64,000 nt of DNA from contig CAVXRN010000006.1 of NCBI GenBank assembly GCA_963764205.1, positions 496,001 through 560,000 of the forward strand, given 5' to 3'. Within the stretch, counting starts at the first letter, position 1. Every line of letters begins with the position of its first letter. Shown piece after piece: positions 42,727 to 52,041 of the stretch. The notes under the pieces were generated by a model. The model ran no database searches. It was not told where the DNA came from and saw nothing but the letters and a program-made list of their open reading frames with translations. This DNA comes from Chersky-840 sp963764205 (GTDB lineage Bacteria; Actinomycetota; Acidimicrobiia; Acidimicrobiales; UBA8190). The position numbers were made by a program, and so were the translations under genes.

Positions 42727-42963
42727 TCAGGCACCCCCGGGCGGCGTGAGCGGTGTTCGGTACAGGCGATGGAAGCGGCGCAGGGCGATGACGCACCAGA
42801 TCGCCTCGATGACACCGAACGGCCAGGCGCCGCTGGCGAACCCGTAGCTGCTCGACAGCGCACAACCGACGGCGAAGGCGAACACGAACCACGGGCCCCG
42901 CCCCTCCAGGGCGTACATCACCATCATGAACGTGAGGACGATGACGCCGTAGACGGTCAGCAC
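42727..42963 (-). CDS. Small conserved-type membrane protein
   Basis: This 78-residue protein starts at GTG 42963. Two or three hydrophobic segments cover most of the length, with SSYGFASGAWPFGVIEAIW and ALRRFHRLYR near the end, a pattern I have seen in short actinobacterial membrane proteins without assigned role. The stop lies 3 bp from that of the convergent lipoprotein gene. Confidence 0.65.
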   Translation of the reverse strand: MLTVYGVIVLTFMMVMYALEGRGPWFVFAFAVGCALSSSYGFASGAWPFGVIEAIWCVIALRRFHRLYRTPLTPPGGA

Positions 42964-43013
42964 GGTGCCACGCGGTCAGACCGGATGCTCGCTCGGGCCC
43001 GAACGTCGAGGTC

Positions 43014-43457
43014 TCAATCCTCGGACGGGTCGATGGCGATGAGCTCCTCGAGAAGATGCTCCCACGGCACCGAAGGCCATCCCGTCTTCTGCGCCGCGGC
43101 CTGCGCGATGGAGACTGCATCGTCGACCCACGCCAGCTCGACGTCGGTGACGACCCTCCCCGGGGTGGCGGCGCCGAACGCGACGGCCCAGTCCGCGTCG
43201 TGGATCACGTGCAGGACCGCCTTCAGCTCGCCTCCCAGGTGGGCGAGGTGGGAGTGTTTGGGCTCGGCGGTGAGCTCGACGGCCCATTGCGCGCATCGGA
43301 GACAACGGTGGAAGTCGCCCCGCGAGGTGGTCCGGGCGATCTCGGCGTCGTGCGTCGTGAGCTTCTGGTACTCGTCCTCGGGAAGCACCTTCTCCATGGC
43401 GTCGTCGAAGTACCGGAGCATCTCCGACGGCGTCGTGGTGTGCGATCCTTTGGCCAC
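43014..43457 (-). CDS. Hypothetical cytoplasmic protein
   Basis: This protein has 147 residues from GTG 43457; TACAGT ends 7 nt upstream, fitting a leaderless mRNA. The sequence is acidic and helical, with a CLRC pair (RGDFHRCLRCAQWAVELTAE) and several His residues (KHSHLAHLGG), which might bind a metal. No signal peptide, membrane segment or known domain is recognised. The frame stays open upstream, but only this start gives a promoter-matched beginning. It is divergent from the 43578 hydrolase gene. Confidence 0.65.
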   Translation of the reverse strand: MAKGSHTTTPSEMLRYFDDAMEKVLPEDEYQKLTTHDAEIARTTSRGDFHRCLRCAQWAVELTAEPKHSHLAHLGGELKAVLHVIHDADWAVAFGAATPGRVVTDVELAWVDDAVSIAQAAAQKTGWPSVPWEHLLEELIAIDPSED

Positions 43458-43577
43458 GACCTGGACTGTACCTCCACGCCGCTCCGGCGCCGGGAACGAC
43501 CGTGGCCGGCGTGCCCTTCTCGGTGTGCGCCCGTCCGCGTCATACTGCGTCGCCGGAGTGCGAGCGCGGGAGGCGCG

Positions 43578-44951
43578 GTGACGACGGACAAGGAGTCGGG
43601 GCCGGTGGCCGACCTGTCGGGCCCCGTGACGACGGGTCGATGCATCGAGCCCATCTCGGCCGTACCGATCGACCTGGCCGGCAATGGCTATGTGAGCGAG
43701 GAGTTCTTCGTCTCGGGGACGGCGTCGGCGTTCGAGGTGAAGGGCGCGCCCGTGGCCGACGGCACCTGGACCGTGGCGCCGCGGAGTACCGCCGCCTTCC
43801 GCACCCGGATCGTGGTGCGCCGGCCGATGGACCCCGTAACGTTCAACGGGACGGTCCTCGTGGAATGGTTCAACGTGTCCGGCGGGGTCGAGGCCGGCCC
43901 CGACTGGGCCTTTCTGGGTCCCCAAATCGTGGCCGACGGGTACGGCTACGTCGGAGTGTCGGCACAGGCCTTCGGTGTCGACGGCGGCCAAGCGTTGGTC
44001 GGCGTCCCGGGGATGGCTCCCGCCGGTGGCCTGGTGGCGTCGGGCCCCGAGCGCTATGGCACGCTGAGGCACCCCGGTGATCGCTTCGCCTTCGACATCT
44101 TCACCCAGATCGGTCGGGCGCTACGCGGCTCGGGCTCTCCGTCCGCCCTCGGCGGCCTCGTACCCGAGCGCGTCGCCGCGATCGGGGAGTCGCAGTCCGC
44201 CTTCTTCTTGACGACGTACATCGACGCCGTGCACCCGACGGCGCAGGCTTTCGACGGGTTCTTCGTCCACAGCCGCGGCACGAGCGGCGCGTCGCTCGAA
44301 GGAACGCCCATGGGCGCCACCGACATGCCACCTGGGCTAAGGATCCGGGGCGACGTCGACGTGCCGGTCCTCGTCTTCGAAACCGAGACCGACCTCGGGC
44401 CCCTGCTCGACTACGGGCCTGCCCGTCAACCCGACACCGATCGGATCCGAACCTGGGAGGTGGCGGGCACCGCGCACGGAGACGCGTACCTGGTCGGTGG
44501 CTTTGCCCGCGCCTTGGGTTGTGACTTCATGGTCAACGAGGGTCCACAGCACTTCGTGGCGAAGGCCGCCTTGGTGGCGCTCAACCGGTGGATGACCGAG
44601 GGTGTCGCTCCCCCGACGGCGTCGCCGCTGCAACTTTCGAGGCCGGCCCCTCCGGAGCTGGCCCGGGATCACCGCGGCATCGCCCTCGGCGGGGTGCGGA
44701 CCCCCGACGTCGACGTCCCGGTAGCGGTACTCAGTGGTGATGCCCCGCCCGGTGTCAGTCGCCTGTGTGCACTTTTCGGGTCGACGGTGCCCTTCGAGCC
44801 CAGGGTTCTCATCGACCTCTACGGGGACAAGAGCCGTTACCTCGCGGCGTACACCGACAGCTTGGACGCCACCATCGCGTCGGGGTTCCTGCTCGAGTCC
44901 GACCGGGGTGCGCTGTTGGCGCATGCCCAGGGCGTCGTGTTCCCGTCGTAG
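43578..44951 (+). CDS. Alpha/beta-hydrolase domain protein
   Basis: This 457-residue protein starts at GTG 43578, which follows GGGAGG. It resembles the large alpha/beta-hydrolase family with N-terminal FNGTVLVEWFNVSGG and the likely nucleophile GESQSAFFL (G-E-S-Q-S, about residue 204), plus HGDAYLVGG supplying a late His. There is no signal peptide. Members are annotated only as hydrolase-domain proteins, and the substrate is unknown. Its 3' end lies 19 bp before the tRNA-Ser gene on the opposite strand. Confidence 0.8.
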   Translation: MTTDKESGPVADLSGPVTTGRCIEPISAVPIDLAGNGYVSEEFFVSGTASAFEVKGAPVADGTWTVAPRSTAAFRTRIVVRRPMDPVTFNGTVLVEWFNVSGGVEAGPDWAFLGPQIVADGYGYVGVSAQAFGVDGGQALVGVPGMAPAGGLVASGPERYGTLRHPGDRFAFDIFTQIGRALRGSGSPSALGGLVPERVAAIGESQSAFFLTTYIDAVHPTAQAFDGFFVHSRGTSGASLEGTPMGATDMPPGLRIRGDVDVPVLVFETETDLGPLLDYGPARQPDTDRIRTWEVAGTAHGDAYLVGGFARALGCDFMVNEGPQHFVAKAALVALNRWMTEGVAPPTASPLQLSRPAPPELARDHRGIALGGVRTPDVDVPVAVLSGDAPPGVSRLCALFGSTVPFEPRVLIDLYGDKSRYLAAYTDSLDATIASGFLLESDRGALLAHAQGVVFPS

Positions 44952-44970
44952 CGCGTCGCCGGCTCCGACC

Positions 44971-45060
44971 TGGCGGAGGAGGTGGGATTCGAACCCACGG
45001 TGGCCTTGCGACCACAACGGTTTTCGAGACCGTCCGATTCGTCCACTCTCGCACTCCTCC
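44971..45060 (-). tRNA. tRNA-Ser (anticodon CGA), CCA encoded
   Basis: The RNA folds as a class II tRNA with acceptor GGAGGAG/CTCCTCC, discriminator G and an encoded CCA. The anticodon loop is CTCGAAA within a five-pair ACGGT/ACCGT stem, so the anticodon is CGA (reads UCG). A long variable arm and GGTTCGAATCCC T-arm are present. Confidence 0.96.
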
Positions 45061-45424
45061 AACTGGACTTTCGCGTTCCACGCCCCGCGTCCAGCGCCGT
45101 GTCAGGTCGGCATGGCGCGGGATCGTGGGCACGCGAGATCGCAATCGTACAGCCACGCCGACGTGAGCCGCCGCGGAGAGGGCCGATGAGCTTCGGCTCC
45201 GAGGCTGAGAACCAACACGACCGCCGGGCCGGCGGACCACGGGGGAAAAAGGGGACTGCCTGCCGCCTTACCGGCCCGCCGTGCGTCGCGAGCACGATTC
45301 GGATCAGGGACGGTGTGTCGGACAACACCGCGGGGTTGCACTGCTCCGCCCGACGTGGGCGTACGGGTGAAGGTACCCGTCTAGGGTAATGAAGCCCGAG
45401 GATTCCGGCTCAAGAGGTGGCGAC
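45061..45424. other. Intergenic region without a recognised gene
   Basis: This 364-bp stretch lies between the tRNA-Ser and the VOC gene. It should hold the tRNA promoter (minus strand) and the VOC promoter: TAGGGT at 45382-45387 is a good -10 box for the latter and excludes the ATG at 45389 as start. Open frames here have poor codon use and no family resemblance. Confidence 0.6.
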
Positions 45425-45880
45425 ATGACCAATGATGACGGTTGGCGGCTGCGTGCCGTGTTGATCGTTGTCTCAGACCTCGATCGTTCGGTGCAGTTCT
45501 ACACGAGCGTCTGTGATGTACAAGAGATCGTGCGTGATCCCGACTCCGCTCTTCTCGGTGTCGAGACGATGACCGAGGCGCCGGCATTGGCCTTACGACA
45601 GGCGAACCGCAATGCGGTCCGTGCCGGCCAGCAAACGTTGGGGCTTCGGGCGTGTTCGTTCTACGTGGGATCGGTCACCGAGCTGGACCGCATCGAAGAG
45701 CGGTTGAAAGCCCTGTCGGCGTTTCAAGACCGGCAGCAGCATGGACAAGACGGCAGACTCCAGTTGGTGCGCGGCCACGATCCCGACCGGCTTCCTTTGA
45801 CATTCGTGACCTATGAGCCCCCTCTCACGCGCGAGGAGAACCTGAGTGTGTTGTCCCTCGTCTACACCTGGGACGTGTGA
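45425..45880 (+). CDS. VOC-family (glyoxalase-like) protein
   Basis: This protein has 151 residues from ATG 45425, which has GAGGTGG at the right distance; the frame-start ATG 45389 lies only 1 nt after the -10 box and is unlikely. The N-terminal VLIVVSDLDRSVQFYTSV is the typical first beta-alpha unit of the VOC fold, with FVTYEPP near the end. The metal-binding residues of glyoxalase I are not obvious, so a binding or unusual enzymatic role is possible. Confidence 0.75.
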   Translation: MTNDDGWRLRAVLIVVSDLDRSVQFYTSVCDVQEIVRDPDSALLGVETMTEAPALALRQANRNAVRAGQQTLGLRACSFYVGSVTELDRIEERLKALSAFQDRQQHGQDGRLQLVRGHDPDRLPLTFVTYEPPLTREENLSVLSLVYTWDV

Positions 45881-45947
45881 TGCGCGAGCCGTGGCTCCAA
45901 TAGGAGGCCATTGCGCAGACCCGGTCCTTCTCTGCCTGCTGCTGCTG

Positions 45948-46907
45948 TTACAAGCGGGAGACGAGCTCGGCCACGATCTCTGCCGCTGTTTCTGACTTCC
46001 GAGCGAGCGCGACGCTCTGTCCGGCCCACAATGAGAGCGCTTCGATGTCACCGGTGGTACCGACCAACGGCGCTCCCGGCTCGTACCGGAGGATGGCTTC
46101 GCCCGAGGGAAAGTGGGCGATGACGTCGCCTTCTCCCGGGCGACTTCCCGGTGGGGGCCGCCCCGCGGCCTCCCACGCCTCGGCCGTCGAGTTGCGGAGG
46201 GCGCGGTGGGGCGAGTCGGGCCACCCGACCTCGTACAGGTTGGCGTACCACTGCGCATCGGTCTCGGCCGCGTCCACGAGGTGACGGCGGTACTCCTGGT
46301 GGATGGGCATCTCCCGGGCAAGCAGAAACCGGGTACCCAGCCACGCCGCCTGCGCGCCCAACGCGAGCACGGCCGCCACGCCGCGGGCGTCGCCGATGCC
46401 GCCGGCCGCGATCACCGGCACCGGTGCCACCGCGTCCACGACAGCGGGCACCAGGGGAAGCGTCGCGACCTGACTCCGCACGTGCCCGCCCGCCTCCCAC
46501 CCCTGCGCCACGACGACATCAACGCCGCAGTCGACTGCCCGCCGCGCCTCTTCCACGCTGGCGACCGTGTGCATCACCATTCCCTTCGCGTCGTGGACCT
46601 GCTCGACGTACCCGGCGGGATCTCCCCAGAACAGCGACACGATCCGCATACCGGCTTCGAGGGCCTCGTCGAGGCGACGGTGCTGATCGGAAATAATGAT
46701 CAGATTGCCGCCGAAGGGACGATCGGTGAGGGCCGCCGTCTCACGAACCACGTCTCCCGCCGGAGTCGACCACGTCAGCGCCACCATGCCGAGTGCGCCG
46801 GCATTGGACACCGCAGCCGCCAGTGGGGCCACCGCCGACATCGGCGCCTGGACGATCGGCTGTTCGATCCCGAGCAGCTCGCACACCGGCGTTCGCACCA
46901 CACCCAC
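45948..46907 (-). CDS. Nitronate monooxygenase family FMN enzyme
   Basis: This 319-residue TIM-barrel protein matches the NPD/2-nitropropane dioxygenase family: IEQPIVQAPMSAVAPLAAAV at the start, VVVAQGWEAGGHVRSQVATLPLVP with the conserved AGGH, then PVIAAGGIGDARG and LGAQAAWLGTRFL for phosphate binding of FMN. It should oxidise nitronates, although relatives have other substrates. It lies next to a peroxiredoxin gene on the same strand, perhaps a small detoxification set. The start is ATG 46907. Confidence 0.9.
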   Translation of the reverse strand: MGVVRTPVCELLGIEQPIVQAPMSAVAPLAAAVSNAGALGMVALTWSTPAGDVVRETAALTDRPFGGNLIIISDQHRRLDEALEAGMRIVSLFWGDPAGYVEQVHDAKGMVMHTVASVEEARRAVDCGVDVVVAQGWEAGGHVRSQVATLPLVPAVVDAVAPVPVIAAGGIGDARGVAAVLALGAQAAWLGTRFLLAREMPIHQEYRRHLVDAAETDAQWYANLYEVGWPDSPHRALRNSTAEAWEAAGRPPPGSRPGEGDVIAHFPSGEAILRYEPGAPLVGTTGDIEALSLWAGQSVALARKSETAAEIVAELVSRL

Positions 46908-46989
46908 CTACCCGTTCGCTCCGGCTCGCAGCGCCTGCGACCAGCCTCGACATCGACGCGCCCGGCAGCGGAGGCTCGTCGACATGCAG

Positions 46990-47592
46990 CTATGACTCAT
47001 ACGAGGTCGGCGTCGACTGAGGAGCCCGCTTGTTCCATCCGTGGAATTTCGAGTAATCGCCTGCCTCCCAGGCCTCGCGCAGCCCCGGTCTGCTCAGGTC
47101 CCAGTCGGGGCGGATCTCGCTCGACACGACGCACAAGTCGTTCCACAGGACGTAGAACGACGGCCGTCCCCAGAACCAGTAGCCGTTGTAGACACTGTGA
47201 ATCACCAGTCCCGGCTTGAGCACGAGCGTGTGGGGGATCATCGGGTCGTGCTCGGGGTCGGTGTACTCCTGGATGTCGAGGTCCTTCTGAATTTTCCGAG
47301 TGGGATCGGAGAGGAAGGTCCACGTGGCGCCGACCGAGGCGCGGAACTCTTGTGTCGTGTGGTGGTCGTCTGTCGAGATCGTGACGATCTGGGTGTACGC
47401 GACGGCCACCTTCGATTGGTTCGCTGCGAGCTCCAGGTGCTGCTGGTGTTCCTTCGGACAATAATTGCCCCGCGCCAACGTGAGCACCAGCGGGTCGTCG
47501 CCTTGGAGCTCGCTGAGCTTGCGTACCGTGTTGGTGTGATCCGGCAGCGCGTAGTCGGGGAACGTGCCGCCGGGTCTGATGTCGGGTCGCAT
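46990..47592 (-). CDS. Peroxiredoxin-like (AhpC/TSA) redoxin
   Basis: This 200-residue protein has a thioredoxin fold with the candidate peroxidatic Cys in RGNYCPKEHQQHLEL (about residue 45), in the position of the AhpC/TSA Thr-x-x-Cys motif. A later YNGYWFWGRPS segment and the lack of a second conserved Cys nearby suggest a one-Cys or atypical type. It should reduce peroxides or transfer electrons in the cytoplasm. The start is ATG 47592, 95 bp from the cupin gene. Confidence 0.8.
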   Translation of the reverse strand: MRPDIRPGGTFPDYALPDHTNTVRKLSELQGDDPLVLTLARGNYCPKEHQQHLELAANQSKVAVAYTQIVTISTDDHHTTQEFRASVGATWTFLSDPTRKIQKDLDIQEYTDPEHDPMIPHTLVLKPGLVIHSVYNGYWFWGRPSFYVLWNDLCVVSSEIRPDWDLSRPGLREAWEAGDYSKFHGWNKRAPQSTPTSYES

Positions 47593-47687
47593 GGATCACC
47601 GCCTCTTTCGTGTCCACCACAATATCGTTCGAGACCGGCACGCCACCTCGGCACAGCCCCGACCGCCGTCGAGGCGGAGGTCGTCCT

Positions 47688-48107
47688 TCACCCGTTGCGC
47701 GGGTCGTCCATCGGGTCGAGGTAGTCGAGACCTAGCGGCCCGATGGCTGTCACCTGTGTGACGTATTCGCCTGACTTTGCCCAGTGGAAATGAGGCGTAC
47801 CGCCCGGGAGCACGATGACTGCGCCTGGTGGGTACGCCTGGAGTTGCTCGTCGTCGAACCGGCTCCCCAGCCCGATGTAGAAGACACCGGAGACGACCGT
47901 GTACACGCGGTCCTCGGGATGCTCGTGCGGCATGAGCTTGACGCCCGAGGGAACCTTGACCCTGATGACGTAGGGCCCTGGCTCGGAAGGCTCCCCGACG
48001 ATGATTGCGAGGCGCGCTGACGGCGGGAACGCCGGGAACGGCTTCCAGTCGATGTCGTCGGGGAGGACCGATCTGAAGATCGCCTGGTCTGGTTGATGGG
48101 CCCTCAT
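47688..48107 (-). CDS. Cupin-domain protein
   Basis: This 139-residue single cupin barrel has motif 1 as MPHEHPEDRVYTVVSGVFYIG (two His and a Glu-like acidic residue) and motif 2 as PPGAVIVLPGGTPHFHW with two His. The metal site looks intact, so a dioxygenase, isomerase or metal-bound sensor is possible. The start ATG 48107 follows GGGAGGT. The specific role is unknown; neighbours are peroxiredoxin and GH15 genes. Confidence 0.85.
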   Translation of the reverse strand: MRAHQPDQAIFRSVLPDDIDWKPFPAFPPSARLAIIVGEPSEPGPYVIRVKVPSGVKLMPHEHPEDRVYTVVSGVFYIGLGSRFDDEQLQAYPPGAVIVLPGGTPHFHWAKSGEYVTQVTAIGPLGLDYLDPMDDPRNG

Positions 48108-48295
48108 TGGGTGTGGACCTCCCGCCTACGAGGGAGCGACCCGACGCCGCGAAACTCTAGCGTCGTGGACCGACGTCGACACCACAGTGGCCGACCGGGG
48201 CGGCGTGGCGGCTACGGCAGGTCGTCGGTTCGGGGCTAGGTTCACCGGCACTGCCACATACCGATCCCGCGGATGTACAAGGCGAAGGAGCTCTC

Positions 48296-50230
48296 GTGAG
48301 CACGACCCCCATAGCCGACTATGCGCTCCTTTCGGATCGGCACAGCGCTGCGCTCGTGAGTCGGGACGGGTCGATCGACTGGTTGTGCTTCCCCCGTTTC
48401 GACAGCCCGTCGGTCTTCGGGCGCCTCCTCGGTGACGAAGCGGGTCACTGGTCGATCCGGGCCACGGGCGCCACACAGGTGACTCGGCGTTACCTGGACC
48501 GCACCATGGTGCTGGAGACCACCTCGCACACGCCGACGGGCACGGTCGTCGTCACCGACGCCCTGGCCATGGGCGAAGGCAACCGGGGGCATGAGCTCGG
48601 CAAGGGTGCGCCCCATCTCCTGCTGCGACGCGCGACCTGCGTCGAAGGAGAGGTCGAGTTGTCCCTGGAGTTCGCCCCACGCCCCGAATACGGGCTGGTC
48701 CATCCGCTGCTCGATGTCGTCGACGGCGGGGTGACCGCGTTCGGAGGCGCGGACGTGCTGGTCCTCTCGTCTCCGACGGCCCTGGCCGTCGACCTGTCGA
48801 CAGTCTCAGGCCAGCTCCGGCTCGGCCGAGGCGACAGCGCCGGCTTCGCTCTCCACCACGCCGAGCAGGCCGAGACGGGCTCAGCCAAGGTCTGGAGCCA
48901 ATCGGAGATAGGCGCCCGGCTCGACGACACCATCTCGGCGTGGGAGTCGTGGTCGAAGCTGCACCAGGCCTACGTGGGTCCGTGGCGAGACCTGGTGCAC
49001 CACAGCGGACGGGTGCTCCAGGCGCTGTCCTTTGCACCCACGGGGGCGATCTGTGCGGCGGCGACCACGTCGTTGCCCGAGGTGGTGGGCGGGGCCCGCA
49101 ATTGGGATTACCGCTACGCCTGGGTCCGGGACGCTTCCTTCACGATCGAGGCCCTGTGGGTGGCGGCCTGCCCTGACGAAGCCAATGAGTTCTTCGACTA
49201 TGTGACCTCCTCCGCGGCCGGCTCGCTCGACCGGGGCGACGACCTGCAGATCATGTTTGGCATCGGTGGCGAACGGGACCTGACCGAGAGGGAACTCCCG
49301 CACTTGGAGGGCTGGCGACACTCTGTCCCCGTGCGGGTCGGCAACGGGGCTTGGAACCAACGCCAGCTCGACGTCTACGGCGAATTGCTCGCGGCTGTGT
49401 ACCGCCTGTCCGACCACCTGTTCGACAACGCGTCGCGACGGGTCGGGCCGATGGCCGCCCCTGACAAGTGGGGGGCACCCCCCGATCTGGCCCCTGCCAC
49501 ACGACGGTTCTTCGTCCAACTGGCCAACGCCGCCGCCGCGCGCTGGCAGGACAAGGACCAAGGGATCTGGGAGGTCCGGGGCGAGCCGCGCGACTTCTTG
49601 TACTCCAAGCTCATGTGCTGGGTGGCTCTCGACCGGGCGGTGGATCTCGCCGACCGGCTCGACGCGTCCGACAGGGTCGCGGCGTGGAAACAGACCCAGG
49701 ACCAGATCCGCGACGCGATCCTGACCAGAGGCTGGAGCGACCGCGCCAACGCCTTCACGCAGTCCTTCGGCTCCGACGACCTCGATGCTTCCAGCCTGAT
49801 GCTGTCGCTGGTGGGGTTCCTTCCGGCCGATGATCCCAGAGTGTTGGCCACGATCGACGCGACCGAACAACGCCTTACCGATGATCGCGGGCTGGTGTAC
49901 CGCTACCGGTCCGGCGACTCGCTCGAGGGCGAAGAAGGCACGTTCCTGCTGTGCACGTTCTGGCTGGCCCAGGCCCTCGCCCGGGCCGGTCAGCCCGCTC
50001 GGGCCCGGGCCGTCTTCGAACGGGCCGCCGCCTTCGTCAACGACGTCGGCCTGCTCGCCGAGGAAGTCGATCCCACCAACGGCGAGCTCCTGGGCAACTT
50101 CCCCCAAGCCTTCAGCCACATCGGGCTCGTCAACGCGGCCTGGGCCATCTCGGAGATCGAACGCCTCCAGACACAGCCCGACGATCCTGCCCCCGACACG
50201 TCGGGTCCATCGGACCGGCCTCCGGCTTGA
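48296..50230 (+). CDS. Glycoside hydrolase family 15 protein, second copy
   Basis: This protein has 644 residues from GTG 48296, preceded by AAGGAG. It has the same two-part layout as the 35853 protein: N-terminal beta-sandwich (IADYALLSDRHSAALVSRDG and SIDWLCFPRFDS) and an (alpha/alpha)6 barrel. Candidate catalytic Glu residues lie in DQGIWEVRG and in EEGTFLLCTFW. The two paralogues differ in many loops, so they may act on different alpha-glucosides. It ends at a TGA that overlaps the ATG of the truncated GNAT remnant. No signal peptide. Confidence 0.9.
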   Translation: MSTTPIADYALLSDRHSAALVSRDGSIDWLCFPRFDSPSVFGRLLGDEAGHWSIRATGATQVTRRYLDRTMVLETTSHTPTGTVVVTDALAMGEGNRGHELGKGAPHLLLRRATCVEGEVELSLEFAPRPEYGLVHPLLDVVDGGVTAFGGADVLVLSSPTALAVDLSTVSGQLRLGRGDSAGFALHHAEQAETGSAKVWSQSEIGARLDDTISAWESWSKLHQAYVGPWRDLVHHSGRVLQALSFAPTGAICAAATTSLPEVVGGARNWDYRYAWVRDASFTIEALWVAACPDEANEFFDYVTSSAAGSLDRGDDLQIMFGIGGERDLTERELPHLEGWRHSVPVRVGNGAWNQRQLDVYGELLAAVYRLSDHLFDNASRRVGPMAAPDKWGAPPDLAPATRRFFVQLANAAAARWQDKDQGIWEVRGEPRDFLYSKLMCWVALDRAVDLADRLDASDRVAAWKQTQDQIRDAILTRGWSDRANAFTQSFGSDDLDASSLMLSLVGFLPADDPRVLATIDATEQRLTDDRGLVYRYRSGDSLEGEEGTFLLCTFWLAQALARAGQPARARAVFERAAAFVNDVGLLAEEVDPTNGELLGNFPQAFSHIGLVNAAWAISEIERLQTQPDDPAPDTSGPSDRPPA

Positions 50231-50409
50231 TGGAGGGGGTCACCCCCGCAGCACGGCGAATCGACACCGACCACCTGGTCCTCGAACCGATCACCCCGGC
50301 GATTGCGCGCGCCGTCGCCGCAGGCGACTGCTCGGCCCTGGTGGTCGGCGACGGCTGGCCTCATGAAGACACGACCGCGCCGCGTCCGACGTCGATGGCC
50401 CGTGGATAG
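50230..50409 (+). pseudogene. Truncated GNAT acetyltransferase remnant (N-terminal part)
   Basis: This 59-codon frame starts at ATG 50230, overlapping the GH15 stop. RRIDTDHLVLEPITPAIARA followed by GDCSALVVGDGWPHEDT matches the first 45-50 residues of RimJ-like GNAT proteins, which usually continue for another 120 or so. After WPHEDT the sequence loses all resemblance and stops. The acetyl-CoA binding core is absent, so no activity is expected. It abuts a 5'-truncated DUF2156 gene, suggesting that one deletion removed both. Confidence 0.65.
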
Positions 50410-50462
50410 GATGCTCCGTCTTCGGTGATCGCGGAGGGGGTCCGGCATCCGACGATTTCTGA

Positions 50463-51524
50463 CCGGTATCGAGATCCGTCCTTCTCACCCCGAAGCGCGT
50501 CAAGTCGATCGGGATCGCGTCCGCCGCGCTCGTCAGCAGTCCACGCAGTGATGGTGACACGCTCGACCCGTTCGCGGCCCGGCGGGACAAGGACTACGTC
50601 TTCGCACGCGACGGCGGAGCTGCGCTCGGCTACAGGGCACTCTTCGGCATTGCCCTGGGATCGGGCGATCCGGTCGGTGCGAAAGACCAGTTCGCCGACT
50701 GCCTCGAGCAATTCGTCGTCATCGCCGCTGAGCAGCGCCTGCGACCGGTCGTCATGCTGGCCCGAGACGATCGCCTGCCGCTGTACCACCGTCTCGGTTT
50801 CAAGACGTTCTACCTGGGCGACGAGGCCATTCTCGACGTCGACACGTTCACCTTGGACAGCCCTCGGCTGCGCAACGCCCGTCAGGCCGTCAAACGCTCG
50901 ATGAATTTCGGTGTCACGGCCGAGGTCGTGCGCGAAGCCGACATCCCCATCTCCGAGATCGCACCATTGCGTGAGATCACCGTCCGCGCTCGGCGCGGCA
51001 AGCGCGAGGAGGGATTCTCGGCCGCGCTCGAGGAGCCGTTCGCCGTCCCCCAACCCGACTGCCTGGTGGCCATGTGCCGCGATCGCTCGGGCGTGCTGGT
51101 CGCCTTCCAGCGGTACTCGTTGTGCCACGGCGGTACCAAGCTGTCGGCCGATGCGATGCGCCGGGTCCGCACCGCACCGAACGGGACCAACGAACGCATG
51201 ATCTTCGAGATCCTCCAATGGGCCCGGGGCCACGGCATCGTCGAGGTGTCGCTCAACTTCGTCGCCTTCCGACGTCAGCTCGAAGGCCTGGACGTCGCCA
51301 CCGGGAACGGAACTGTGGCCCGTGCCGTCCGACGCCTCAATCCCGTCGGCGCGCCGACGCTTTACACTTTCACCAACAAGTTTCGTCCTCGCTGGGTTCC
51401 CCGCTACCTCGCCTACCGGTCCATCGCGGACATTCCCGGGTATGCGATTGCGACATTGAGCGCCGAGGGGCGTCTCGCGCCCTGGGTGGTGCGTATCGGT
51501 GCTCGCCGGGCCGCGCCCGCCTGA
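50463..51524 (+). pseudogene. DUF2156 (phosphatidylglycerol lysyltransferase C-terminal-like) gene with no visible start codon
   Basis: The frame is open from 50463 to the stop at 51522-51524 (353 residues), and the DUF2156 family match begins at about 50510 (SDGDTLDPFAARRDKDYVF, then GSGDPVG, LPLYHRLGFKTFYLGDEA and a long C-terminal half). In MprF/LysX-type proteins this fold transfers lysine to phosphatidylglycerol; stand-alone forms have other aminoacyl or unknown roles. No ATG, GTG or TTG exists in frame before 50754, and starting there would remove about 80 family residues. A TGA lies at 50460-50462. The 5' end was therefore probably lost, or a rare start codon is used. The rest of the coding frame is intact. 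Confidence 0.6.
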
Positions 51525-51548
51525 GCGGGGCCGCACGTCTTCATCGGC

Positions 51549-52031
51549 TCAGCGGCGACCGGCGAAGAACTCCTCCAGCAACCGCCCACATTCATCGGCG
51601 AGCACGCCCCCGCGCACGGGGAGCTCGTGGTTGAGGCGCGGGTCGGCGCACAATTGGTAGAGCGACCCGCACGCCCCCGCCTTGGGGTCCGGAGCGCCGA
51701 AGACCAGCCGTCCCACCCGCGACGCAACGAGGGCTCCAGCACACATGGCACACGGCTCGAGCGTGACCACGAGGGTGACGTCACCGAGCCTCCAGGTCCC
51801 GAGCGCAGCCGCCGCATCGCGCAGCGCCAGGATCTCGGCGTGCGCGGTGGGGTCGAGCCGCAGTTCCCGTTCGTTGTGGCGGACCGACACCGGTTGACCG
51901 TCGACCACCGCGACGGCACCGACAGGGACATCGCCATGGGTGACGGCTTGGCCCGATTCGGCCAGCGCCAGCCGCATCGCGGCCAGGTCGTCGAGCCGGT
52001 GTCCGAGGTCCGGTGGCGAGTCTTCAATCAT
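51549..52031 (-). CDS. tadA: tRNA adenosine(34) deaminase
   Basis: This 160-residue zinc deaminase converts A34 to inosine in tRNA-Arg(ACG). HAE (about residues 69-71; TAHAEILAL) supplies the zinc His and catalytic Glu, and LEPCAMCAGA (about 94-103) supplies the two zinc Cys. Length and motifs fit bacterial TadA. The start ATG 52031 has no ribosome-binding site; a TAGCGT box lies 17 nt upstream, and the first AUG of the predicted transcript belongs to a five-codon frame overlapping the tadA start, so translation may depend on it. Confidence 0.92.
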   Translation of the reverse strand: MIEDSPPDLGHRLDDLAAMRLALAESGQAVTHGDVPVGAVAVVDGQPVSVRHNERELRLDPTAHAEILALRDAAAALGTWRLGDVTLVVTLEPCAMCAGALVASRVGRLVFGAPDPKAGACGSLYQLCADPRLNHELPVRGGVLADECGRLLEEFFAGRR

Positions 52032-52041
52032 GGTCGATCAT
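52024..52041 (-). CDS. Possible leaderless five-codon upstream ORF overlapping tadA start
   Basis: ATG 52041 lies 7 nt after the -10 TAGCGT (52054-52049), exactly where a leaderless start is expected. It reads MIDHD and stops at 52024-52026, spanning the tadA ATG at 52031-52029 in another frame. It could act as a regulatory or reinitiation element. Evidence is positional only. Confidence 0.35.
   Translation of the reverse strand: MIDHD

Noticed and set aside
45389..45424. ATG 45389 as start of the VOC gene
   Set aside because: It lies 1 nt after a good -10 box and would be upstream of the transcript start; ATG 45425 has a Shine-Dalgarno.
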